From the IMG/VR virus record IMGVR_UViG_3300035670_000806, positions 1-33,434 of that record: a stretch of DNA of 33,434 nt; one strand, 5' to 3'. Each line of letters begins with the position of its first letter. Position 1 is the first letter of the stretch. The notes under the pieces are model-generated. The model was not told where the DNA came from, searched no databases, and saw only the letters and a program-made list of their open reading frames with translations. Shown here one piece after another: positions 29,539-33,434 of this stretch. Position numbers and translations under genes: made by a program. The stretch is from a virus.

Positions 29539-29814
29539 ATGCAAAAGACAAAGTACGACGATTTGACAGCAACTTCAGCGGCGAACATCGACGCACAGAC
29601 CCGCGCCTGTATTCGTCTGTGGGCGGCTGTTTTTCACAGAGGACTGATTGACGCAGCAGATGCGTTCCGCAAAGGCGCTGAGTTCCCGTGGATCACGTCG
29701 CAGGAGAAACACCCCGGCAGCTTCATCTGGCTGTGTGATCTGTTCGACATGGACCCGGACATTGCCCGCAGCATGGCGCGGCGCAAGTACAGAATGCTGA
29801 CGAGGGGGGCATGA
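29539..29814 (+). CDS. conserved phage protein (91 aa), WLCDLFDMDPD type
   Basis: ATG 29539 with AAGGA 6 nt upstream is preferred to an in-frame start 6 codons earlier that would overlap the previous gene. The protein is helical, with a conserved pattern PWITSQEKHPGSFIWLCDLF followed by DMDPDIARSMARRKYRM. I recognise this pattern from small proteins in many phage early or middle regions. The C-terminal half looks like a DNA-binding helical unit. Function is not established. Confidence 0.75.
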   Translation: MQKTKYDDLTATSAANIDAQTRACIRLWAAVFHRGLIDAADAFRKGAEFPWITSQEKHPGSFIWLCDLFDMDPDIARSMARRKYRMLTRGA

Positions 29815-29993
29815 ATCATCCAATTCAAGAAGACCTCAAGGTCGCACAAGCGGAAACCGCAATGGCGCTGAAGTTCATGGAGTCCGGCGAGCACGCTAAA
29901 GCGTTCCAGCACGTCGAGCGGGCGATGTCTGATCTGCGCCGCGCTCACTACGAACTGTGGCATTACTTCGCGCATCAAGGCGAAGTCAAATGA
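29811..29993 (+). CDS. hypothetical early protein (60 aa)
   Basis: ATG 29811 overlaps the previous stop (ATGA), with GAGGGGGG just upstream. The 60-residue protein is a probable pair of antiparallel helices (MNHPIQEDLKVAQAETAMAL and HAKAFQHVERAMSDLRRAHY). No family is recognised. It overlaps the next frame by 4 nt. Confidence 0.65.
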   Translation: MNHPIQEDLKVAQAETAMALKFMESGEHAKAFQHVERAMSDLRRAHYELWHYFAHQGEVK

Positions 29994-30172
29994 GCAACAC
30001 CCACCCCGCCAACGTACCTGTGCGAACACAGGGGATCAACTTGAAAGAAAGGGTGTCACGACGAGTGACGGCAGTTCTGAACGGGATAGGCCACCGTGGG
30101 AATAAGGTCGGCGGGGTGGATTCTTTTTATGGGGCGGCAGCCGGATGCGGCGCTGGCGGTATTCCAGCGTAA
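29990..30172 (+). CDS. possible 60-aa ORF coinciding with a structured RNA
   Basis: ATG 29990 overlaps the previous stop (ATGA). The frame encodes MSNTHPANVPVRTQGINLKE, then a basic part and a Gly/Ala-rich C-terminus (FYGAAAGCGAGGIPA). No Shine-Dalgarno is close by. The DNA of nearly the whole frame is taken up by strong inverted repeats, so the open frame may be incidental to an RNA, or the RNA may regulate this gene. Composition (low-complexity C-terminus) is unlike its neighbours. Confidence 0.4.
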   Translation: MSNTHPANVPVRTQGINLKERVSRRVTAVLNGIGHRGNKVGGVDSFYGAAAGCGAGGIPA

Positions 30173-30209
30173 GTCCAGAGGCTTAAAGGCCGGTTGTCAC
30201 CGCCCCGCC
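30001..30209 (+). ncRNA. candidate structured RNA with alternative long stems
   Basis: Several perfect stems occur in 209 nt. CCACCCCGCC (30001-30010) pairs with GGCGGGGTGG (30110-30119). Inside this are CCTGTG-CGAA-CACAGG (30017-30032) and GTCAC-GACGA-GTGAC (30055-30069). Further on, GGGGCGGCAGCCGG (30131-30144) pairs with CCGGTTG plus CCGCCCC (30190-30206) around a TCA bulge, enclosing CGCTGG/CCAGCG (30151-30169). The 30110 arm can also pair with CCGCCCCGCC (30200-30209), so two folds exclude each other. A gene with GGAG follows at 30226. I cannot match it to a known RNA family; it may be a cis-regulator or a small RNA. Confidence 0.5.
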
Positions 30210-30225
30210 TTATTTGGAGATTGAG

Positions 30226-30411
30226 ATGAACGAAGTTGAACAACGCAAGCAACAAGCCAAAGATGCCGGATACACAAATCCGATGTGCGCCTCATGCGCG
30301 AAGATGAGCAAGCCGACCAACAAAGAGTGCCGAGACTGCATGAGTGCGACACCTATGTTTACTGCGGCAGTGAAAGATTTTCTCACGACAGTTGAAGGAA
30401 CAAAGCAATGA
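30226..30411 (+). CDS. 61-aa protein with CxxC zinc-knuckle pattern
   Basis: ATG 30226 has GGAG 6 nt upstream; an in-frame TTG 4 codons earlier overlaps that site and is rejected. The protein (MNEVEQRKQQAKDAGYTNPM) contains CASC, then CRDC about 15 residues later, a likely four-Cys zinc knuckle (residues about 21-38). It ends in a helical segment. It may bind nucleic acid or protein. It directly follows the structured RNA candidate. Confidence 0.7.
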   Translation: MNEVEQRKQQAKDAGYTNPMCASCAKMSKPTNKECRDCMSATPMFTAAVKDFLTTVEGTKQ

Positions 30412-30737
30412 CTATCGACGAGATGCTAGAAGTTTTGCAGGCAGCGAAGCGCGGTGAGACAGTTGAATGCAGGTTATGCGGGGCATCTACTTGGAAACCT
30501 ATTCCATTCAACCAACCAAGCTGGGCTTTCGACAAGTTCGACTACCGCATCGCACCGAAGAAAGAGATGACGTTGGTGGAGCGTGCGAGAGAAGAGGCGC
30601 AGGATGATCCAGATTCGTTGTTGTGGAAGCTCGCTGACCGGATCGAGGAGCTTGAAGCCGCGCTTGAGTCGATACAACCATCTGAATACACCACAGACGA
30701 ACTGCTGGCTGAGATTAAGAGGAGAACGTCATGCTAG
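30408..30737 (+). CDS. conserved phage protein (109 aa), unknown function
   Basis: ATG 30408 overlaps the previous stop (ATGA), with AAGGA upstream. The N-terminal half (MTIDEMLEVLQAAKRGETVE, then WAFDKFDYRIAPKK) matches a pattern common in small phage proteins, where a helix is followed by a short beta unit ending in a YR motif. The C-terminal half is a charged helix with coiled-coil character (LWKLADRIEELEAALESIQP). Function is unknown. Confidence 0.75.
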   Translation: MTIDEMLEVLQAAKRGETVECRLCGASTWKPIPFNQPSWAFDKFDYRIAPKKEMTLVERAREEAQDDPDSLLWKLADRIEELEAALESIQPSEYTTDELLAEIKRRTSC

Positions 30738-30943
30738 ACGAACAACAAATCGTAATGCGTTGGCAAAACGCAGAGGCCGCAGTCGGAAGATTTGGGTTGA
30801 AGATCGAGGTCAGCACCGACCTGTACCGAGTTGTGAATGCCGGTAATGCGAGCTTTGCTGGTGGAGCCAACTGGTCATTCGCAACACTTGATGGGATTCT
30901 TGGCTGGTGTAGTGGTATTGATCTTGGGAGGGCGATGAAATGA
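30731..30943 (+). CDS. hypothetical phage protein (70 aa)
   Basis: ATG 30731 has GAGGAG 6 nt upstream. The protein begins MLDEQQIVMRWQNAEAAVGR and continues with a beta segment (KIEVSTDLYRVVN) and a Gly/Ala-rich end. It overlaps the genes on both sides by a few bases. No family is recognised. Confidence 0.7.
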   Translation: MLDEQQIVMRWQNAEAAVGRFGLKIEVSTDLYRVVNAGNASFAGGANWSFATLDGILGWCSGIDLGRAMK

Positions 30944-31494
30944 CCAACGACAAGATCATCGAGATGGCGAAGCAGTATGGGTATTGGTCAGGACAGACAA
31001 TCGAGATGAACGACGTAGGAATCATAAACATGCGAACTGACATCGTAGAAAGACTGCGTACTAGCTCGTCAATCAGTTTGGATATTGGTGATGAAGCAGC
31101 CGACGAAATCGAATCCTTGCGCCAAAGGGTAGCGGAGTTGGAAGCTGACAAAGACGCAGTGAAGTTGTTCCAGAACGGTGAGGTGATGGTGCCGATCAGT
31201 AGGCTTTCTGCCTGCGAGAAGGAGCGGGATGACCTTGCTGCAATCAATCTGAAGAATGTAGTTGAGTGGCGCAATGAATTGGCCGCCTGCCAGTACTACG
31301 CGCAGAAGTTGCGGGAGGCGCTAGCTGGAATTTCGGCCAATAGGTATTACGAAGGGAAGGTCGGATGGGAACAGTTATACAAACGTGCAGCAATTGAAGC
31401 CAGCTATGCCCTCTCCCTCACCCACGACACCTCGGCGTTGGATGCGATGGTTGCACGATTCGACGCTGTAATTGATGAGGCGATGAAGAAATGA
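30940..31494 (+). CDS. phage protein with coiled-coil segment (184 aa)
   Basis: ATG 30940 overlaps the previous stop (ATGA), with GGGAGGG upstream. Residues about 1-35 resemble a short helical unit (MTNDKIIEMAKQYGYWSGQT). Residues 45-75 form a charged coiled coil (EAADEIESLRQRVAELEADK), and the C-terminal 60 residues are helical. This two-part build is common among phage accessory proteins of unknown role. No enzyme motif is visible. Confidence 0.7.
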   Translation: MTNDKIIEMAKQYGYWSGQTIEMNDVGIINMRTDIVERLRTSSSISLDIGDEAADEIESLRQRVAELEADKDAVKLFQNGEVMVPISRLSACEKERDDLAAINLKNVVEWRNELAACQYYAQKLREALAGISANRYYEGKVGWEQLYKRAAIEASYALSLTHDTSALDAMVARFDAVIDEAMKK

Positions 31495-31640
31495 ACGAAA
31501 AAGAACTTGCACTACGAATAATGATGTTGTTATCTGCGCTTGAGTCTTGGGCATGGCAGGAAAAGAATAAACAGCCGGAGTATCTAATGGAAGAACTTGA
31601 ATACTTGCAAGACAAACTGAAGGAGGTAGTTTTGGGATGA
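31491..31640 (+). CDS. 49-aa helical protein
   Basis: ATG 31491 overlaps the previous stop and the frame ends at TGA 31638-31640, where it overlaps the next ATG. The product, MNEKELALRIMMLLSALESW, continues as an acidic helix (YLMEELEYLQDKLKEVVLG). It fills an otherwise empty 140-nt gap exactly, with ATGA overlaps at both ends. It is shorter than common cut-offs. Function is unknown. Confidence 0.7.
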   Translation: MNEKELALRIMMLLSALESWAWQEKNKQPEYLMEELEYLQDKLKEVVLG

Positions 31641-32011
31641 GTCCGCTTCTTATGAACCTTGGTCTAGCACCAATCCCTGCCACACCTTTCAATCCAGATC
31701 AGAAGATGGTAAAGGCATACGAACCTCCAGTCAAAGGGCAGCGCAGGCCAAAGGCACAGACGAATCTATCCCGTGCCGAGATTGCTGCCCGTGCTTCAGC
31801 TATCAGTATTGCGAAGCGTAAGACTATCCGTGAAGCAAACAAGCAGATGCTGATCGACCTGTGCGACCGTGCAAGAAGTATCAGCGAGTTGATGAAACTA
31901 ACCGGATTCTCCAAGACCTACGTGCAGAATCTTATGCGTGAGGCGAAAGAAGATAAGATCGTCCGGCGTAGCAAGGTAGCGACAATCGTTTTCTACTACG
32001 AGAAAATCTAA
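31637..32011 (+). CDS. winged-helix DNA-binding protein (124 aa)
   Basis: ATG 31637 has AGGAGG about 10 nt upstream. The N-terminal half is disordered and basic (EPPVKGQRRPKAQTNLS). The C-terminal half reads as a winged helix: MLIDLCDRARSISELMKLTG, then recognition helix SKTYVQNLMREAKED, then a wing KIVRRSKVATIVFYYE. This arrangement is typical of MarR/IclR-type or phage transcription regulators. It may control late genes or a host promoter; no target is visible. Confidence 0.75.
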   Translation: MSPLLMNLGLAPIPATPFNPDQKMVKAYEPPVKGQRRPKAQTNLSRAEIAARASAISIAKRKTIREANKQMLIDLCDRARSISELMKLTGFSKTYVQNLMREAKEDKIVRRSKVATIVFYYEKI

Positions 32012-32284
32012 ATGCCCGGACTAGAACATGCCGTCAGCGAGATGACGAAGCGGGGCAATGAACCATACGGCTGTTGCAATGGTACTCACCGATCTGGATA
32101 CTACGGCACCAATCGTTTTTATGCCCCTGATGGTCGATATACTGTCTATCAAACATGGATACCGCACAGAATGAGTACCGAGTGCAGGTATGATGCCAGT
32201 CTTTCAGACCCCCGCTGCTCCACCTGTAGCAAGAAAGGTAGCGGGGAACAATACGATCAAATGATTAGGAGAAACGGGAAGTGA
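32012..32284 (+). CDS. Cys-rich hypothetical protein (90 aa)
   Basis: ATG 32012 follows the previous TAA directly. The protein (MPGLEHAVSEMTKRGNEPYG) has cysteines at about residues 21-22, 58, 69 and 72, the last two as CSTC, and is rich in Tyr, Gly and Arg. This suggests a small zinc-bound fold. No Shine-Dalgarno of note, so it probably relies on coupling. No family is recognised. Confidence 0.6.
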   Translation: MPGLEHAVSEMTKRGNEPYGCCNGTHRSGYYGTNRFYAPDGRYTVYQTWIPHRMSTECRYDASLSDPRCSTCSKKGSGEQYDQMIRRNGK

Positions 32285-32475
32285 GAGATGTAATCGTTGA
32301 TTCAGTACGTCAGAAATTACTTGAGCGTAGTCAGGTAGGAATCCAGAAGTATGGGACTATGATGGACAGGACTGATCTGGATACTCTGGCATGGCTCAAA
32401 CATGCACAGGAAGAAGCACTCGATTTGGCCGTTTATCTTGAGCGGCTTATTGAGGACATGACTTCAACTGGCTGA
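32281..32475 (+). CDS. MazG-like/conserved phage helical protein (64 aa)
   Basis: The start is a GTG at 32281 that overlaps the upstream stop, with AGGAG 9 nt before it. The protein has the pattern VRQKLLERSQVGIQKYGTMM followed by TLAWLKHAQEEALDLAVYLE. I know this pattern from small phage proteins related to MazG-like or DUF550-like helical bundles. The EEALD unit corresponds to the helical metal-binding motif of MazG pyrophosphohydrolases, but only one such motif is present. Enzyme activity is uncertain. It converges and overlaps by 29 nt with the minus-strand receiver gene. Confidence 0.7.
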   Translation: MRDVIVDSVRQKLLERSQVGIQKYGTMMDRTDLDTLAWLKHAQEEALDLAVYLERLIEDMTSTG

Positions 32476-32827
32476 AGTATTCAAGCCCACGGTTCAGGTG
32501 ATACATTGTGATTGGCTTGGAGAATACGAATCCGATCTGATACATCTGTCGAATATTGTATTCGTCTGTTACGCCAGAGCAATAGATGACAGGAATACCG
32601 TGGGCTTTGAGTGATCTGCCAACATCCAATCCACTCCCATGCTGCAAGACAAGATCAAGGAATGCCCCGTCGTATTGACCTTCCCTGAGTTTGTCTTGTA
32701 CCTGATAGAAGTTCTCGGCTGTTGTGACACTGCCAACACCAAGCTGGGTTAGCATAGCCTCCATGTACTTCACCAGCAAATCATCGTCATCTACAACAAT
32801 GATTCGCAGGTCTTTGAAGTTGCTCAC
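32447..32827 (-). CDS. stand-alone CheY-like response-regulator receiver protein
   Basis: A GTG at 32825-32827 overlaps the upstream stop (GTGA). The 126-residue protein is a complete receiver domain without output domain: acidic pocket VVDDDD (11-16), phospho-acceptor Asp 58 in GAFLDLVL, the Ser switch in YCSGVT (Ser 84), and the invariant Lys 104 in VFSKPI. In bacteria such domains are phosphorylated by histidine kinases. No kinase is seen here, so it would use a host kinase or interfere with host signalling. Receiver domains are rare in phages. It is last in the minus-strand cluster. Confidence 0.9.
   Translation of the reverse strand: MSNFKDLRIIVVDDDDLLVKYMEAMLTQLGVGSVTTAENFYQVQDKLREGQYDGAFLDLVLQHGSGLDVGRSLKAHGIPVIYCSGVTDEYNIRQMYQIGFVFSKPITMYHLNRGLEYFSQLKSCPQ
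32461..32478. terminator. weak hairpin at the convergent 3' ends
   Basis: ACTTCA (32461-32466) and TGAAGT (32473-32478) form a 6-bp stem with loop ACTGGC, lying in the 29-nt overlap of two convergent genes. No T-run follows on either strand. It may slow polymerase, but is weak as a terminator. Confidence 0.25.
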
Positions 32828-33282
32828 TGATGATCCCCACGATCAAACCTTGCTTCATCTTGAGCAAGCCTGAGTTCAAGGTGATGGATTCTGTCTTTCA
32901 ACTGTAGGATTTCCTGCATTAGTCTGCGGTTCTCAAAGATCGCGTCGGCAATGATCTTGTCTTTCTCGACAAGTTTTTGTTTTAGCACCTCCACAAGCCC
33001 CTCGCAGTCCTCCAACTTTTGAATCCGTTGGCGCATGACGACCATTTCTTCCTTGAGGCCGTTACGCTCGTCATACACGTTACCGATCTTGGTGTTCAGG
33101 TCTGCTATCTGCTCACGGGCATCAGACAGCTGTTGCTGCAACTGTTCATACAGACCAGCATTAACACCATCAACCCGACCGTTATTACGCATCTTGGACA
33201 GCAGATGGTAGATGAACCCACCTGCTAACAGTAGCGCACCAAGGCTACCGAATGCTTCTATGATCGGCTTGATCTCAGTCAT
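32824..33282 (-). CDS. membrane-anchored coiled-coil protein (152 aa)
   Basis: ATG 33280-33282 overlaps the upstream stop (ATGA). Residues 11-31 form one membrane helix (FGSLGALLLAGGFIYHLLSK), followed by KMRNNGR and a long heptad-rich coiled coil (about 45-145). Overall form resembles an inner-membrane spanin of a phage lysis cassette. The positive residues after the helix, however, favour the coiled coil facing the cytoplasm, opposite to a spanin. It is translationally coupled to the receiver gene, so a signalling pair is an alternative. Both readings are inference. Confidence 0.7.
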   Translation of the reverse strand: MTEIKPIIEAFGSLGALLLAGGFIYHLLSKMRNNGRVDGVNAGLYEQLQQQLSDAREQIADLNTKIGNVYDERNGLKEEMVVMRQRIQKLEDCEGLVEVLKQKLVEKDKIIADAIFENRRLMQEILQLKDRIHHLELRLAQDEARFDRGDHQ

Positions 33283-33434
33283 TTAGTTACCTCGTGTGTC
33301 TTCTTTACCCATTCGATCAACCAAATCAACTGCGTGGCATCTTTAATCCCGTCGTTGAGGTGGGCTTCGCATTGCTCGGCACTAATGGTGTGAGTAGCGG
33401 AGGTGTCATCAGGCTCATTGGCGGCTCTGGGTAC
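33279..33434 (-). CDS. partial gene at right edge, 5' part outside window
   Basis: A frame open from the right edge ends at TGA 33279-33281, overlapping the start of the coiled-coil gene. Fifty-one residues are visible, including THTISAEQCEAHLNDGIKDA and LIWLIEWVKKTHEVTK. The C-terminal segment is amphipathic or hydrophobic and could be a helix. No family is recognised. The ATGA overlap and the same strand place it in the same operon. Confidence 0.6.
   Translation of the reverse strand, partial: VPRAANEPDDTSATHTISAEQCEAHLNDGIKDATQLIWLIEWVKKTHEVTK

Noticed and set aside
1-33434. tRNA genes, CRISPR array, integrase/attachment site, reverse transcriptase-based diversity element
   Set aside because: I looked for T-loop sequences, regular spaced repeats, recombinase motifs and RT motifs on both strands and found none I could support. 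An exhaustive covariance search was not possible.

Overview
The window is a large part of a tailed double-stranded DNA phage genome (Caudoviricetes, most likely podovirus-like). The evidence is a complete head and packaging block (small and large terminase, portal, scaffold, major capsid, head-tail adaptor, P22 gp10-like tail component) and a separate phage replication block. Genes are tightly packed with ATGA or TGATG overlaps and strong purine-rich ribosome binding sites, which fits a Gram-negative host. The capsid resembles the DUF5309/SU10-type family. No integrase, tRNA, CRISPR array or reverse transcriptase was seen. Host genus cannot be read from the sequence.

Layout. Positions 1-14198 are the virion block, all on the minus strand: terS, a glycosyltransferase, terL, a 57-residue AT-hook-like peptide gene, portal, a putative virion protein, three small head genes (one only 59 codons), scaffold (TTG start), capsid, a strong terminator, a small conserved gene, a TPR-glycosyltransferase, a 13-codon mini-ORF, a SAM methyltransferase, adaptor, tail hub, and two genes at the left edge. 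Positions 14199-14895 are a noncoding divergence region with several inverted repeats and candidate promoters. Positions 14896-16711 hold small plus-strand early genes, three of them preceded by the same 20-nt translation leader. Positions 16811-19813 are a minus-strand island with a Prim-Pol/DUF3987 primase-helicase and an HNH endonuclease. A compact divergent promoter at 19844-19878 separates it from the plus-strand replication genes: RHH regulator, DUF2800 nuclease, DUF2815 ssDNA-binding protein, a family B DNA polymerase split by an HNH gene, VRR-NUC nuclease, C5 methyltransferase, and an SNF2 helicase next to another HNH gene. Positions 28088-32475 are a second run of small plus-strand genes with a DPPH-type methyltransferase and a strongly structured stretch at 30001-30209. 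Positions 32447-33434 are minus-strand genes: a CheY-like receiver protein, a membrane-anchored coiled-coil protein, and a partial gene.

How it fits together. Two arms are transcribed divergently from about 14.2-14.9 kb. If the genome is circular or circularly permuted, the minus-strand late arm would leave the left edge, re-enter from the right edge, and meet the early arm tail-to-tail near 32.46 kb. That is an inference.

The strongest points of interest are: (1) a region where the C5 methyltransferase and a second conserved-looking protein are encoded in two frames of the same DNA; (2) a DNA polymerase gene cut in two by an HNH gene that supplies the ribosome binding site for the second half; (3) an HNH gene next to the helicase, flanked by a diverged second copy of the helicase 5' end; (4) a structured RNA candidate with mutually exclusive 10-bp stems; (5) interleaved divergent promoters around a palindrome beside an RHH regulator; (6) a phage-borne response-regulator receiver coupled to a membrane coiled-coil protein.
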